A stretch of DNA of 64,000 nucleotides, taken from Aeromonas bestiarum. Its GTDB lineage: Bacteria > Pseudomonadota > Gammaproteobacteria > Enterobacterales > Aeromonadaceae. Shown piece by piece: positions 52,455-64,000 of this stretch (position 1 is the first letter of the stretch; each line of letters opens with the position of its first letter). The notes beneath the pieces are model-generated. The model searched no databases. It was not told where the DNA came from and was given only the letters and a program-made list of their open reading frames with translations. The translations under genes and the position numbers were made by a program. Location of the stretch: assembly GCF_000819745.1 (NCBI RefSeq), contig NZ_CDDA01000033.1, forward strand, positions 1 through 64,000. The letters are read 5' to 3'.

Positions 52455-55001
52455 CTAGCTGATCTGCAGGAACATGCTCTTGTCGTTGAGTTGCAGGTAT
52501 TCGATCAGGTCGTCATAGGCCAGCGGGCGGCTGAGCAGGAAGCCCTGGGTGAAGGCACACCCCTTCTGACAAAGGAAGTTGAGCTGCTCACGCGTCTCCA
52601 CCCCCTCGATCACCACCTGCATGCCGAGGTTGTGCACTATGTTGATGATGCCGTCGAGCAGCAGCCTGTCCTGTTCGTTGAACGGGATGTGGCGCACGAA
52701 GGCGCGGTCAATCTTGACCAGATCCACCGGGAAGTTGCGCAGGTAGTTGAGCGCCGAATAGCCGGTGCCGAAGTCGTCGATGGCCAGCTTGCAGCCCGCC
52801 TCGCGCAGGGCATCGATCCGCACCCTGTGCTGATCGCTGGTCTCCATCAGCAGGGATTCGGTGATCTCGATGACTATGTCACAGGGGTCGAGCCCGAAGT
52901 GGTGAATCACCTTGAGCCACTCGCTCGCCTCCGGATCTATGGTCTGGAACTCCAGGGTGGAGCGGTTGATGGACATCTGCAGATCCGGGAAGCCGGATTG
53001 CTGCAACCGCGCCAGATCGCGGCAGGACTGCCAGAGCACCAGCGCCCCCAGCCCCTGAATGAGCCCCGCCTCCTCCGCCAGCGGAATGAAGTCCGCCGGC
53101 GAGACCTGACCCCAATGCGGGTGATACCAGCGCACCAGCGCCTCCAGCTTGGCCACCCGGCCGCTGCGGTTGTCCCAGATCGGCTGATAGGCCATGGTCA
53201 GCTGCTCCAGCTTGATGGCCTCCGCCAGATCCTGTTGCATCTGGTGGCGCTGGCGCACCTCTTCGCGCATGGAGGCGCAGTAGGTACCGAGCAGGCGTCC
53301 CTGTCGCTTGGCGGCAAACAGCGCCTGTTCGGCGTTGCGCAGCAGCTCGTCACTCTCGACGCCATCCCCGGGGCAGAGGGTGATGCCTATGGTGGCCGTC
53401 ACATAGAGGTGCTGATTGGCCAGCATGAAGGGGCGGGCGAAACCGCCTATCACCTGCTTGGCGAACACCTCGGCCTGGCGGCGGTTGACTATGCCGGGCA
53501 CCAGGAAGGCGAACTCGTCGCCGCCGATGCGGGCCACCAGATCCTCGGTACGCACCCGGCTCACCAGCCGATCCGAGACCTCCCGCAGCAGGGCGTCACC
53601 GGCGTGGTGATCCATGCTGTTGTTGACCGCCTTGAAGTTGTTGAGATCCAGCACCATGAGCGCGAAGCGCTCGCCCCGCTCGCAGAAGCGACTGAGGCAG
53701 CGGCCGAACAACCAGCGATTGGGCAGGCCGGTGAGGTTGTCGTAGTTGGCCTGGGCGGCGATCTTCTGCTCCGCCAGCTTGGTCTGGGAGAGATCGCTGA
53801 AGATGGCGATGTACTGGCTGATCCTGCCCCCTTCCCGCAGGGTGCTGATCATCAGCTGCTGGGGGTAGAGCTTGCCGTTCTTGCGCTTGTTCCACACCTC
53901 GCCACGCCAGACCCCTACCCGCTCCAGCGCGTGATACATGTCGGCGTAGAAGGCCTGATCGTGCAGCCCGGACTTGAGCAGGCTGGGGCGCTGACCGCAC
54001 ACCTCGGTCTCGCTGTAGCCCGTGATCTGCTCGAACGCCGGGTTGACCGAGATGATGCGGCTGTCCGCATCGCACACCAGAATGGCTTCGGAGAGGTTGT
54101 CATAGACCCGGTGGGAGAGCTTGAGCTGCTCGGCATGGCGCTTGAGGGGGTCGATATTCTCCAGCACCACCATCAGGTAGTCGGGCTGCTGCTGATCATC
54201 CCGCACCAGGGTGACTGTGACTCTCCCCCACAGCACCTGACCGTCCCGGTGCAGGTAGCGCTTCTCCTGGGTGAAGGCGGTACGCTCGCCGCGCTTGAGC
54301 TCAGCGTAACAGGAGACGCTGCGCAGCCAGTCTTCCGGATGGTTGAGCTCGGCAGCGGTACGGTGCAGCAGCTCATTCTGGCTGTAACCCAGCATCTTTT
54401 CGATGGCCGGGTTGGTCCAGAGGATCCTGCCATCCAGATCCAGCTTGCCAATCCCCACGGGGGCGTGGGACATCATGGTGTGCAGGAAGTGGTGATACTC
54501 GGGCTGACTCTGCACCGGCAACTGCTGGCACATCAGCGCCAGCTCGCGGCCCGCCAGCGGTGCCAACAACCGCAGCAAGCCCATCACCTTGTCCATGTTG
54601 GCGAGCGGCTGCTTGAACAGCACGCTGCAGATGCCTATGGTCTCTCCCTGGGCATTCTTGAGGGCCACACCGGCATAGGCCTGAATATGCCAGGCCTGTA
54701 GCACGGCGGCATGGGGAAACAGCTGCTGGACGCGATCGCTGAACCAGGCCTCCCCCTCTTGCAGGGTGACTTCCCCCGGGGTGGCGCTAACCGGAAAACT
54801 GAAGTTGGTGGTGTCGAGAGATGCGGGATGGGCGGCGTGCACCTTGAAAAACAGCCCCGCTTGATCCCTACCTGAAATCAGGACGAAGTCGGCCCTGACC
54901 GCTGCTGCGATTTCACTCACAAAGGTATCGAAATATCCCTGACCACTCGAATGAGACAGACTTGAGATGATTTGATAGACAGACTCGAGTGCTCGCCTCA
55001 T
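52455..55001 (-). CDS. GAF-PAS-PAS-GGDEF-EAL cyclic-di-GMP protein
   Basis: The 848-residue protein has an N-terminal GAF-like domain (about 1-165) and two PAS domains. The PAS regions are about 170-290 (GKLDLDGRILWTNPAIEKMLGY) and about 300-415 (ILVCDADSRIISVNPAFEQITGY). A GGDEF domain has RIGGDEFAF near residue 497. An EAL domain has LEALVRW near 620, MSINRS, EITES, DDFGTGYS, KIDRAFV, IEGVE and QGFL. Catalytic residues for both synthesis and hydrolysis of c-di-GMP appear present. No transmembrane segment is evident, so it is cytosolic. Confidence 0.93.
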   Translation of the reverse strand: MRRALESVYQIISSLSHSSGQGYFDTFVSEIAAAVRADFVLISGRDQAGLFFKVHAAHPASLDTTNFSFPVSATPGEVTLQEGEAWFSDRVQQLFPHAAVLQAWHIQAYAGVALKNAQGETIGICSVLFKQPLANMDKVMGLLRLLAPLAGRELALMCQQLPVQSQPEYHHFLHTMMSHAPVGIGKLDLDGRILWTNPAIEKMLGYSQNELLHRTAAELNHPEDWLRSVSCYAELKRGERTAFTQEKRYLHRDGQVLWGRVTVTLVRDDQQQPDYLMVVLENIDPLKRHAEQLKLSHRVYDNLSEAILVCDADSRIISVNPAFEQITGYSETEVCGQRPSLLKSGLHDQAFYADMYHALERVGVWRGEVWNKRKNGKLYPQQLMISTLREGGRISQYIAIFSDLSQTKLAEQKIAAQANYDNLTGLPNRWLFGRCLSRFCERGERFALMVLDLNNFKAVNNSMDHHAGDALLREVSDRLVSRVRTEDLVARIGGDEFAFLVPGIVNRRQAEVFAKQVIGGFARPFMLANQHLYVTATIGITLCPGDGVESDELLRNAEQALFAAKRQGRLLGTYCASMREEVRQRHQMQQDLAEAIKLEQLTMAYQPIWDNRSGRVAKLEALVRWYHPHWGQVSPADFIPLAEEAGLIQGLGALVLWQSCRDLARLQQSGFPDLQMSINRSTLEFQTIDPEASEWLKVIHHFGLDPCDIVIEITESLLMETSDQHRVRIDALREAGCKLAIDDFGTGYSALNYLRNFPVDLVKIDRAFVRHIPFNEQDRLLLDGIINIVHNLGMQVVIEGVETREQLNFLCQKGCAFTQGFLLSRPLAYDDLIEYLQLNDKSMFLQIS

Positions 55002-55100
55002 GGCAAGGTTCTTTCTCTCCTTGGAAGGTAGAACCCGACTCTACTGAAGAGGCGGGGACAGTGCAAACATGCACTCCGCAAGATATTAAAAAGCCTTGAG

Positions 55101-55125
55101 AAAAGGGACCAAAAGGTCCCTTTTT
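55101..55125 (-). terminator. Terminator of opdA
   Basis: AAAAGGGACC / GGTCCCTTTTT with loop AAAA (TTTT on the minus strand). It follows the remnant of an opdA 3' end rather than the intact opdA stop directly. Confidence 0.88.
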
Positions 55126-55135
55126 ATCTCAAAAA

Positions 55136-55171
55136 TCACGCAAGGATCCCACTATGCCGCAAAAGTGTACC
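55136..55171 (-). pseudogene. Diverged remnant of an opdA 3' end
   Basis: Downstream of intact opdA (which ends DALLRHSGIAA) one frame reads GTLLRHSGILA and stops with TGA. Seven consecutive residues, LLRHSGI, are identical. Six of their seven codons differ between the copies only by synonymous changes (for example CTA/TTG, CGC/CGG, CAC/CAT, AGC/AGT, ATT/ATC). The remnant is out of frame with opdA and lies between opdA and the terminator. Confidence 0.75.
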
Positions 55172-55206
55172 TGCTTGAAGCTCACGGCGGCAAAGGGCGC
55201 CGGGCC

Positions 55207-57249
55207 TCAGGCGGCAATCCCGCTGTGGCGTAGCAGGGCATCGACCCTGGGTTCGCGGCCACGGAAGGCACGGAACAGCTCCATGGGCTCCTTCGAACCA
55301 CCCTTCTCCAGAATATTCTTCAGGAAGGATTGGCCGGTGGCGGGGTTGAAGATCCCCTCTTCCTCGAAGCGGGAGTAGGCGTCGGCAGAGAGCACCTCGG
55401 CCCACTTGTAGCTGTAGTAACCCGCCGCATAACCGCCGGCGAAGATGTGGGAGAAGCTGTGCTGGAAGCGGTTGAACGCAGGCGGCGTCATCACGGCCAC
55501 CTGGCTGCGCACCTCGGTCAGCAGGGCCGGGATCTGATCCGGATTGGCCGGGTCAAACTCCTGGTGCAGGCGGAAGTCGAACAGGGCGAACTCCAGCTGA
55601 CGCAGCATCTGCATGGCGGCCTGGAAATTGCGAGCGGTCAGCATCTTCTCCAGCAGATCGGCAGGCAGCGGCTCGCCGGTTTCATGATGACCGGAGATGA
55701 AGGCCAGCGCCTCGGACTCCCAGCACCAGTTCTCCAGGAACTGGCTCGGCAGCTCCACCGCATCCCAGGCCACGCCGTTGATGCCGGCGACACCGGCCAC
55801 GTCGATCCGGGTCAGCATGTGGTGAATGCCGTGGCCGAACTCGTGGAACAGGGTCACCACCTCGTTGTGGGTGAACAGGGCCGGTTTGCCATCCACAGGG
55901 CCGTTGAAGTTGCAGGTCAGATAGGCCACCGGCTTTTGCAGCGAGCCATCCTGACGGTAGCGACGACCCAGGCACACATCCATCCAGGCCCCGCCCTGCT
56001 TGTGCTCGCGGGCATAGAGGTCGAGGTAGAAGCTGCCGCGCAGCTCGTCCTCGGCATCGAAGATGTCGTAGAAGCGCACGTCCTGGTGCCAAGTGTCGAT
56101 GCCGAGGCGCTCGCGCACCTTGATGCCAAACACCCGTCTCACCACCTCGAACAGGCCCTTCACCACCTTGTTGGCTGGGAAGTAGGGGCGCAGTTGCTCG
56201 TCGGAGATGGAGAACTTGTGCTGCTTGAGCTTCTCGGCGTAATAGGGCAGATCCCAGGCCGCCAGTTCGCTCTGGCCATGCTGCTCGGCGGCGAAGGTGC
56301 GGATCTCCTCCAGCTCGGCCTTGCCCTGGGGCAGGGATTTGGCCGCGAGATCCGAGAGGAAGCCCACCACCTGCTCCGTCTTGTCCGCCATCTTGGTGGC
56401 GAGCGACAACTCGGCATAGTTGCCAAAACCCAGCAGCAGGGCCAGTTCGCGGCGCAGGGAGAGCAGCTCGGTCATGATGGCGGAGTTGTCCCACTTGCCG
56501 GCGTTCGGGCCCTGATCCGAGGCGCGGGTGGTGAAGGCCTCATACAGTTCGGCGCGCAGCGCGCGGTTGTCGGCATACATCATCACCGGCAGGTAGGAGG
56601 GAATATCCAGAGTGAACAGCCAGCCCTGCTGACCCTTCTGCTCCGCCAGCTGGCGGGCGGCGGCCTGCGCACTCTGCGGCAGTCCGGTCAGGTCTGCCTC
56701 GTCGGTCACCAGCCTGGTCCAGCCCTGGGTCGCATCCAGCACGTTGTTGCTGAAGCGGGAAGCCAGCTCGGAGAGACGGGCCTGGATTTCACCGTAGCGC
56801 TGCTGCGCCTCGGCGGGCAGGCCGATACCGGACAGGCGAAAATCGCGCAGGGTATTCTGGATCTCCTTGCGCTGGGCACGGCTCAGCAGCGGGAAGTCGT
56901 CGCTCTCGGCCAGCTCGCGATAGGCCTGATAGAGGCCCTCATGCTGACCGACATAGGTCTGGAACTCGGACAACAGCGGCAGGCAGGCATCGTGGGCCGC
57001 GCGCAGCGCTTCGCTGTTGAGTACGGAGTTGAGATGACTGACCGGTGACCAGACTCGCGCCAGGCGGTCATTCACCTCTTCCAGCGGCGCGATCAGACTG
57101 TCCCAGGTATGGGGGTCCCGCTGGGCCAGCACATCGCTGATCTTCTGTTTGCAATCGGCGATGGCCTGCGTCACGGCAGCTTGCACCTGGTCGGGCTGGA
57201 TCTGGCTGAAAGGGGGCAGCGAGTCCATTGTCAGCAAAGGGTTGTTCAT
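55207..57249 (-). CDS. opdA: Oligopeptidase A (M3 metallopeptidase)
   Basis: OpdA (PrlC) is a cytosolic zinc peptidase that degrades signal peptides and other oligopeptides. The 680-residue protein begins MNNPLLTMDSLPPFSQIQPDQV and has the M3 active site VVTLFHEFGHGIHHML (HEFGH) followed by the glutamate ligand region LPSQFLENWCWE. It ends ALLRHSGIAA. AGGTACCGCAGG precedes the ATG. hemB lies upstream on the same strand behind a terminator. Confidence 0.96.
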   Translation of the reverse strand: MNNPLLTMDSLPPFSQIQPDQVQAAVTQAIADCKQKISDVLAQRDPHTWDSLIAPLEEVNDRLARVWSPVSHLNSVLNSEALRAAHDACLPLLSEFQTYVGQHEGLYQAYRELAESDDFPLLSRAQRKEIQNTLRDFRLSGIGLPAEAQQRYGEIQARLSELASRFSNNVLDATQGWTRLVTDEADLTGLPQSAQAAARQLAEQKGQQGWLFTLDIPSYLPVMMYADNRALRAELYEAFTTRASDQGPNAGKWDNSAIMTELLSLRRELALLLGFGNYAELSLATKMADKTEQVVGFLSDLAAKSLPQGKAELEEIRTFAAEQHGQSELAAWDLPYYAEKLKQHKFSISDEQLRPYFPANKVVKGLFEVVRRVFGIKVRERLGIDTWHQDVRFYDIFDAEDELRGSFYLDLYAREHKQGGAWMDVCLGRRYRQDGSLQKPVAYLTCNFNGPVDGKPALFTHNEVVTLFHEFGHGIHHMLTRIDVAGVAGINGVAWDAVELPSQFLENWCWESEALAFISGHHETGEPLPADLLEKMLTARNFQAAMQMLRQLEFALFDFRLHQEFDPANPDQIPALLTEVRSQVAVMTPPAFNRFQHSFSHIFAGGYAAGYYSYKWAEVLSADAYSRFEEEGIFNPATGQSFLKNILEKGGSKEPMELFRAFRGREPRVDALLRHSGIAA

Positions 57250-57420
57250 CCTGCGGTACCTCTAAATTCTCTACAGCCCCTGCCGTCCAGAAGCCTGCTT
57301 GGACCATCTAAGATGTAGGCAGAAACCTCATTAATCAAGCCTTTGCCGCCGAGAGGCGGGCCAGTTGCCCACTTTTCGCGAAAACTTGCTCATTAAATCA
57401 GCGACAAGGAGGCCAGAGAC

Positions 57421-57450
57421 GACAATGCCGACCCGGGGGTCGGCATTGTC
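57421..57450 (-). terminator. Terminator of hemB
   Basis: A 14- to 15-bp perfect palindrome, GACAATGCCGACCC / GGGTCGGCATTGTC, lies 21 bases after the hemB stop. The remaining spacer to opdA (57250-57420) shows no gene. Confidence 0.85.
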
Positions 57451-57471
57451 AGCGAAAGCGCAAGGCGGGCA

Positions 57472-59280
<1,809 letters not shown>

Positions 59281-59375
59281 GGGATGAGACGTTCCGAACA
59301 AAAGGAATACATATCAGGTATTTGAAAACCATCTACTCAATGGGGCATCACCATACGCCTCGAACGAGGGCATGA

Positions 59376-59407
59376 AAAGAGGAAGGGAGCCTCAGCTCCC
59401 CTCTTCC
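59376..59407 (-). terminator. Terminator overlapping the end of tatC
   Basis: On the minus strand GAAGAGGGGAGC TGAG GCTCCCTTCCTCTT pairs with one bulge and is followed by TTC. It includes the tatC stop codon. Confidence 0.75.
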
Positions 59408-60141
59408 GTTTGTTCCTGTTGCTCCTCTTCCTTCACGTAGAAACGGGCGAAGAACAGACCTATCTCCCACAAGGCCCACATGGGGATGGCGAGCAGGGTC
59501 TGGGAGAAGACATCGGGCGGAGTCAGCAACATGCCGACCACGAACACCCCGACGATGACGTAAGGGCGCTTCTCCCTCAGGCTCTTGGGGGTGGTCACCC
59601 CGGTCCAGCACAGCAGTATGGTGGCCACCGGGATCTCGAACGCCACCCCGAACGCGAAGAACAGGGTGAGCACGAAGTCCAGATAGCTGGCGATGTCGGT
59701 CGCCACCGTCACCCCGGCGGGCGCGGTACTGGTGAAGAAACCGAACACCAGCGGGAACACCACGTAGTAGGCAAACGCCATGCCGCTGTAGAACAACACG
59801 GCAGTGGAGACGACCAGCGGCATGATGAGACGCCGCTCATGCTTGTACAGACCGGGGGCAATGAAGGCCCAGGCCTGATACAGCAGATAGGGGATCGCCA
59901 CGAAGAAGGAGACCACCAGGGTCAGCTTGATCGGCGTCAGGAAGGGGGTCGCCACATCCGTCGCTATCATGCTGGTGCCTGCCGGCAACTGACTGAGCAG
60001 CGGCTGGGCCACGAAGTCATAAATGTTGTTGGAAAAATAGATCAGCGCGATGAACACCAGCAGGACGGCCGAGATGGACCGCAGCAAGCGGGTTCTCAGC
60101 TCGACCAGATGGGTGATCAGGGGTTGTTCGGCCTGACTCAT
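59392..60141 (-). CDS. tatC: Twin-arginine translocase subunit TatC
   Basis: The 249-residue six-helix membrane protein is the signal-peptide receptor of the Tat system. It begins [33 protein letters not shown] and contains [26 protein letters not shown] and [21 protein letters not shown]. The ATG overlaps the tatB stop as ATGA. The C-terminus is acidic and glutamine-rich. Confidence 0.96.
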   Translation of the reverse strand: MSQAEQPLITHLVELRTRLLRSISAVLLVFIALIYFSNNIYDFVAQPLLSQLPAGTSMIATDVATPFLTPIKLTLVVSFFVAIPYLLYQAWAFIAPGLYKHERRLIMPLVVSTAVLFYSGMAFAYYVVFPLVFGFFTSTAPAGVTVATDIASYLDFVLTLFFAFGVAFEIPVATILLCWTGVTTPKSLREKRPYVIVGVFVVGMLLTPPDVFSQTLLAIPMWALWEIGLFFARFYVKEEEQQEQTEEGS

Positions 60142-60584
60142 GGCTTCACCTCCCCTTGCTCGACACGCAGCTCTGCACCCTGGACAGGGATCATGGCGGT
60201 TTCCTCGTCATGAGCCACCGTCACGGCTGGTTGCTCGGATGTATCTTCCTGCACCTCGGCAACGGCCGGGGCGGGGCGGATGGTGTTTTGCTGTTCGTAA
60301 GGGCGGGTCACCGATTGTGCGGCCGCTTTCAGCTGCTCGATAGACTCCTGCAACTCGGGGCTCAGGTTGTTCATCTGCAACTGTTCGGCCTTCTTCAGGT
60401 CGTTGTGCAGATCCTGCAACTTGAGCTCCTGCTCCAGCTCGGACTTGACCGAGTTGGCAGTGCTGCGGATCAGCCTGATCCAGTGGCTGGCGGTACGGAT
60501 CGCCACGGGCAGCCGCTCGGGACCGAGCACCACCAGGGCGACGACACCGATGACAACCAGCTCCCAGAAACCGATATCGAACAT
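60138..60584 (-). CDS. tatB: Sec-independent translocase subunit TatB
   Basis: The 148-residue protein begins [31 protein letters not shown], with one N-terminal membrane helix, an amphipathic helix and a charged variable tail. It pairs with TatC. It lies 3 bases after tatA. Confidence 0.95.
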   Translation of the reverse strand: MFDIGFWELVVIGVVALVVLGPERLPVAIRTASHWIRLIRSTANSVKSELEQELKLQDLHNDLKKAEQLQMNNLSPELQESIEQLKAAAQSVTRPYEQQNTIRPAPAVAEVQEDTSEQPAVTVAHDEETAMIPVQGAELRVEQGEVKP

Positions 60585-60587
60585 GGC

Positions 60588-60836
60588 TTAGGCCTGATCT
60601 TTATCTTTCTGCTTGGCGGTCTCGGCACTATTGGCCGCTTCGTTCAGCTGCTTGGGAGGAAACTCGGCATCTTTCTGCTCGGGTTTGCCATCGGTCGGCT
60701 CATCAGACAACGCCTTCTTGAAACCCTTGACGGCCGCACCCAGATCGCCGCCGATCCCGCGCAGCTTCTTGGTACCGAACAGCAGCACGACTATGACTGC
60801 GATGATCAACAACTGCCAAATACTGATACCACCCAT
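60588..60836 (-). CDS. tatA: Sec-independent translocase subunit TatA
   Basis: The 82-residue pore-forming subunit begins [43 protein letters not shown], a membrane helix, then an amphipathic helix and acidic tail. GGAGACATATC precedes the ATG. The upstream spacer holds a diverged copy of the leader and first codons. Confidence 0.95.
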   Translation of the reverse strand: MGGISIWQLLIIAVIVVLLFGTKKLRGIGGDLGAAVKGFKKALSDEPTDGKPEQKDAEFPPKQLNEAANSAETAKQKDKDQA

Positions 60837-60886
60837 GATATGTCTCCAAGTCCAACATTGACGCTAAGGTATGCGAGTGTGTTATT

Positions 60887-60956
60887 AACGATCACGATGC
60901 TGATACCAGCCCGTAATTTCTTCAAAACTGACGCCAAACTGCACGAGTGCGTTATT
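60887..60956 (-). repeat. Diverged tandem copy of the tatA leader and first codons
   Basis: On the minus strand AATAACGCACTCG...GCGTCAGTTTT, starting at the ubiB stop, recurs 70 bp downstream as AATAACACACTCG...GCGTCAATGTT in the tatA leader. The first copy continues to GGCTGGTATCAGCATC. This matches the tatA start GGTGGTATCAGTATT but lacks the ATG. A 7-bp indel separates the two blocks. Confidence 0.7.
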
Positions 60957-62595
60957 GGCGGGAGCGGGCCTTGAACCAGCCCAACAGCCAGCATAAACCG
61001 GTGCCAGCCAGGCTGATTTGTCCCCACTCAATGTATTGTTTTTGGGTCAGCAAGAATACACCCGCCAATAGCAGGCTGGCTCCAACCCCTAAGAGGTAGC
61101 GAGCCTGTCCCTGTCGACGGCTGTGACAGCGAAAATCGGCAAACATCTGATCGAAGTGGCGCTGCTGGTGACGGGTCTGGCGCAGGGTCTCATAGACCAG
61201 CTCAGGCAATTCAGGCAGTTTTTCCGCCCAGAATGGCGCCTTCTCCTTGATGGCATTCCACACGGCTTTCGGCCCGACCTGCTCGTGCATCCAGTTTTCC
61301 AGATAGGGCTTGGCGGTCTGCCACAGGTCCAGCTGGGGATAGAGCTGACGACCCAACCCCTCTACATAGAGCAATGTCTTCTGCAACAGCACCAGCTGCG
61401 GCTGCACCGCCATGTTGAAGCGACGGGCGGTGTTGAACAGGTTGAGCAGCACGTGGCCGAACGAAATTTCGGATAGCGGCTTCTCGAAGATGGGCTCCAG
61501 CACGGTGCGGATGGCGAATTCGAACTCGTCCACCTTGGTGTCTGGCGGTACCCAGCCGGACTCCACGTGCAGCTCGGCCACCCGGCGATAGTCGCGGTTG
61601 AAGAAGGCGAGGAAGTTCTCGGCCAGGTAGCGTTTGTCTTCCCGGTTCAGGGTGCCGACTATGCCGCAGTCGATGCCGATCCAGAGCGGATTGTCGGGAT
61701 GTTCATAGGAGACGAAGATGTTGCCGGGATGCATGTCGGCGTGGAAGAAGCTGTCGCGGAACACCTGGGTGAAGAAGACCTCCACCCCGCGCTCGGCCAG
61801 CAACTTCATGTTGGTGCCGTTGGCTTCCAGCGCCGGAATGTCGGAAACCGGTATGCCGTAGATGCGCTCCATCACCAGCACATGCTCACGGCAGTGTTCG
61901 GTGAACACCTCGGGCACATAGAGGGCATCTGAGCCGGTGAAGTTGCGGCGCAGCTGGATGGCGTTGGCAGCTTCGCGCATCAGGTTCAGCTCGTCGAGTA
62001 TGGTCTTGCGATACTCTTCCACCACCTCGATGGGGCGCAGGCGCGCACTCTGGGGCACAAAGCGGGCGACCAGGCGGGCCAGGGTCTGCATCAGGCGCAG
62101 ATCGGCCTCTATGACCGGCTCTATGTCTGGACGGATCACCTTGATGACGATCTCGCGGCCATTTTCCTTCAATCGGCCCGTGTGCACCTGGGCGATGGAG
62201 GCCGATGCCAGCGGCGTCTCGTCGAAGTCATCGAACAGGGTCTCGACAGAGCAGCCCAGGCTCTCCTCGATCTTGAGGCGCGCCGCCTGACCGCAGAAAG
62301 GTGGCACCCTGTCCTGCAACAGGGCCAGCTCTTCGGCGATATCCGGCGGCAGCAGATCGCGCCGGGTCGACAGCATCTGGCCGAACTTGATGAAGATGGG
62401 ACCGAGCGCCTCGAAGGCGAGGCGAATGCGGGCGCCGCGACTCAGCCCCTGCTGCTTGTTCTTGAGCCAGAACAGGCTGCGGCGGGCCAGACGACCCGGC
62501 CAGGGCTGATAGCGGGCAGGCACGAGTTCATCTATGCCCTGCTCCAGCAGGATGCTGATGATGCGATAGAGGCGCTTGAACTCCTTCGGGGTCAT
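60952..62595 (-). CDS. ubiB: Ubiquinone biosynthesis protein UbiB (ABC1/ADCK-like kinase)
   Basis: The 547-residue atypical kinase/ATPase supports aerobic ubiquinone synthesis. It contains the KxGQ motif in [19 protein letters not shown], the substitute P-loop region [44 protein letters not shown] and the metal-binding [10 protein letters not shown]. Two C-terminal membrane helices end the protein. The ATG overlaps the ubiJ stop (TGATG). Confidence 0.96.
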   Translation of the reverse strand: MTPKEFKRLYRIISILLEQGIDELVPARYQPWPGRLARRSLFWLKNKQQGLSRGARIRLAFEALGPIFIKFGQMLSTRRDLLPPDIAEELALLQDRVPPFCGQAARLKIEESLGCSVETLFDDFDETPLASASIAQVHTGRLKENGREIVIKVIRPDIEPVIEADLRLMQTLARLVARFVPQSARLRPIEVVEEYRKTILDELNLMREAANAIQLRRNFTGSDALYVPEVFTEHCREHVLVMERIYGIPVSDIPALEANGTNMKLLAERGVEVFFTQVFRDSFFHADMHPGNIFVSYEHPDNPLWIGIDCGIVGTLNREDKRYLAENFLAFFNRDYRRVAELHVESGWVPPDTKVDEFEFAIRTVLEPIFEKPLSEISFGHVLLNLFNTARRFNMAVQPQLVLLQKTLLYVEGLGRQLYPQLDLWQTAKPYLENWMHEQVGPKAVWNAIKEKAPFWAEKLPELPELVYETLRQTRHQQRHFDQMFADFRCHSRRQGQARYLLGVGASLLLAGVFLLTQKQYIEWGQISLAGTGLCWLLGWFKARSRQ

Positions 62596-63203
62596 CAGGC
62601 TACCTGCTGTTCGAAGCGGGCCAGCCGCAGCTCGACCGCTTTCATCCGTTGCGCCAGCAGCTCGACATCGTCGTTGAAGCTAGCCACTTCCAGCGGACCG
62701 GGTGCGAGGCGGATCTCTTCGGTCAGGTATTCCGCCAGCTGGCTGCGGGAGCGGCACAGCTCGCGCCCCAGCACGCGGCGCGCCTGACGGGCACCACTGA
62801 ACAGGGTGTGGGCCAGCACGTCGCCGGTATAGCGCGACAGCTCCTCTTCCCAGTCGATGTCCAGCTCACCCAGCAAGACGCTGAACGCCTGCACCAGCTG
62901 GGGATCGCCGCTCAGATCCAGCTTCTCCTCACGGATGTAGCGAGTCAGGGCGGAAGGGTCTTTCAGCAGGCCCAGCGCCGTCAGCGACAGACTGAGCACG
63001 GCATCGGCCTCGCCTTCGTGGCGGGCCAGCACATCCAGCCGGCGATCGGAGAAGACAAACCAGAGCGGCTTGAGCTCACGCAGCTCCAGCTTGAGCACCT
63101 TGCCCGTCAGCTTGCGCAACCGCTCCTGACTCTGCTTGTCGAGCGTCAGCAACTGGTTGAGGCTGGTTTCGATCACGGCGGTGACCATGGCATCCATCGG
63201 CAT
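62595..63203 (-). CDS. ubiJ: Ubiquinone biosynthesis accessory factor UbiJ
   Basis: The 202-residue SCP2-like lipid-binding protein begins [37 protein letters not shown], has [31 protein letters not shown] and a C-terminal helical region. It scaffolds the soluble Ubi complex with UbiK. AAGGTCGCCT precedes the ATG, 8 bases after ubiE. Confidence 0.93.
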   Translation of the reverse strand: MPMDAMVTAVIETSLNQLLTLDKQSQERLRKLTGKVLKLELRELKPLWFVFSDRRLDVLARHEGEADAVLSLSLTALGLLKDPSALTRYIREEKLDLSGDPQLVQAFSVLLGELDIDWEEELSRYTGDVLAHTLFSGARQARRVLGRELCRSRSQLAEYLTEEIRLAPGPLEVASFNDDVELLAQRMKAVELRLARFEQQVA

Positions 63204-63211
63204 AGGCGACC

Positions 63212-63964
63212 TTAAAACTTGTAACCACGGTGCAGGGCAACCACACCCTGGGTCAGGTTGTAGAACTCGACCTGCTCAAAACCGACATTCTCCATCATTC
63301 CCTTCAGGGTCTGCTGATCCGGGTGCATGCGGATGGATTCCGCCAGATATTTGTAGCTTTCACCGTCGTTCGCGACGATTTCACCCATTTTCGGCAGCAG
63401 TTTGAAGGAGTAGAGATCGTACAGCTTGGCGATCACCTCGCTGGCGGGCTTGGAGAACTCCAGCACCAGCAGACGGCCGCCCGGCTTCAACACCCGGAAC
63501 ATGGAGGCCAGCGCCTTGTCCTTGTCGGTGACGTTGCGCAGACCGAAGCCGATGGTGATGACATCGAAGTGATTGTCCGGGAAGGGCAGCGCCTCGGCGT
63601 TGGCCTGCACGTAGGAGACGTTGTTCGCCACCCCCAGGTTGCGCAGCTTGTCGCGGCCCACCTTGAGCATGGAGTCATTGATATCCGCCAGCACCACCTG
63701 ACCGGTCTCGCCGACGATGCGGGAGAACTTGGCGGTCAGATCACCGGTGCCACCGGCCAGATCCAGCACCTTCTGGCCCTTGCGCACACCTGAGCAGTCG
63801 ATGGTGAAGCGCTTCCACAGGCGGTGGATGCCGAACGACATCAGATCGTTCATCAGATCATACTTGGCTGCCACCGAATGAAAGACGCCGGCGACCAGGG
63901 TTTCCTTCTCGGTCGCGGCCACGGTTTTAAAGCCAAAATGCGTTGTCGTAGTCTGTTCTGACAT
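63212..63964 (-). CDS. ubiE: Ubiquinone/menaquinone C-methyltransferase UbiE
   Basis: The 250-residue SAM-dependent methyltransferase of ubiquinone and menaquinone synthesis begins [21 protein letters not shown]. It contains [28 protein letters not shown], the SAM motif [37 protein letters not shown] and the C-terminal [11 protein letters not shown]. It is the first gene in the window of the ubiE-ubiJ-ubiB-tatABC-tatD-hemB series. Only 36 bases of upstream sequence remain. Confidence 0.97.
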   Translation of the reverse strand: MSEQTTTTHFGFKTVAATEKETLVAGVFHSVAAKYDLMNDLMSFGIHRLWKRFTIDCSGVRKGQKVLDLAGGTGDLTAKFSRIVGETGQVVLADINDSMLKVGRDKLRNLGVANNVSYVQANAEALPFPDNHFDVITIGFGLRNVTDKDKALASMFRVLKPGGRLLVLEFSKPASEVIAKLYDLYSFKLLPKMGEIVANDGESYKYLAESIRMHPDQQTLKGMMENVGFEQVEFYNLTQGVVALHRGYKF

Positions 63965-64000
63965 CCCTTAAACACCCATAGAGCAAAGAATGGTCGCCAG

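Overview
The window is a GC-rich gammaproteobacterial chromosome segment. I read it as Aeromonas: the mix of an RbsR/PurR-like LacI protein, the fadBA, glyQS, norRVW, glpEG, trxA-rhlB-gppA-rho and ubiE-ubiJ-ubiB-tatABC-tatD-hemB blocks, and a Pla/VolA-type lipase lipoprotein fits that genus. I did no database search. There are no rRNA or tRNA genes, CRISPR arrays or complete insertion sequences. Nearly everything is intact chromosomal coding sequence.

Layout. 0.2-3.5 kb: fatty-acid beta-oxidation (fadB, fadA). 3.8-7.4 kb: a GltR/GtrS-like two-component system followed by a lone sugar-binding protein with no permease. 7.5-10.3 kb: small membrane protein, tusA, a YoaB-type RidA protein, an OmpA-like lipoprotein and tag. 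10.5-13.5 kb: glyQS. 13.6-14.6 kb: AT-rich island with an orphan gene and an inverted-repeat element. 14.6-20 kb: kinase, DM13 protein, secreted protein, Mtr-like permease, polyferredoxin, DUF1971 protein. 20-24.4 kb: nitric oxide detoxification (norVW and divergent norR, with a sigma-54 promoter and NorR boxes). 24.4-29.5 kb: alpha-glucoside PTS, GH4 phospho-glucosidase and GntR regulator, bracketed by near-identical terminators, then a LacI regulator. 29.9-36.6 kb: branched-chain amino acid ABC transporter livKHMGF, an AraC regulator and a LysE-type exporter. 36.7-44.6 kb: glpEG, lipase lipoprotein, ubiK, fre, ubiD and a secreted protein. 44.6-50.8 kb: rho, trxA, rhlB, gppA, a DUF4382 lipoprotein and rof. 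50.9-57.2 kb: rsmJ, a periplasmic binding protein, a GGDEF/EAL protein and opdA. 57.4-64 kb: hemB, tatD, tatCBA, ubiB, ubiJ and ubiE.

The most unusual signal is not a gene. At eight gene junctions the spacer carries a second, diverged copy of the start or end of the adjacent intact gene, always in tandem and on the same strand. 5' copies precede the sugar-binding protein gene, tusA, livG and tatA. 3' copies follow the response regulator gene, the RidA-like gene, opdA and ubiD. In the three 5' cases with an open reading frame (36-44 or 34 codons), the short frame stops exactly in an ATGA or TAATG overlap with the true start codon. Several copies differ from the gene mainly at synonymous positions. 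This looks like scars of offset recombination with a related allele, some of which became, or were kept as, translated leader frames. A 264-bp MITE with TA target duplication sits exactly on the livG stop codon.
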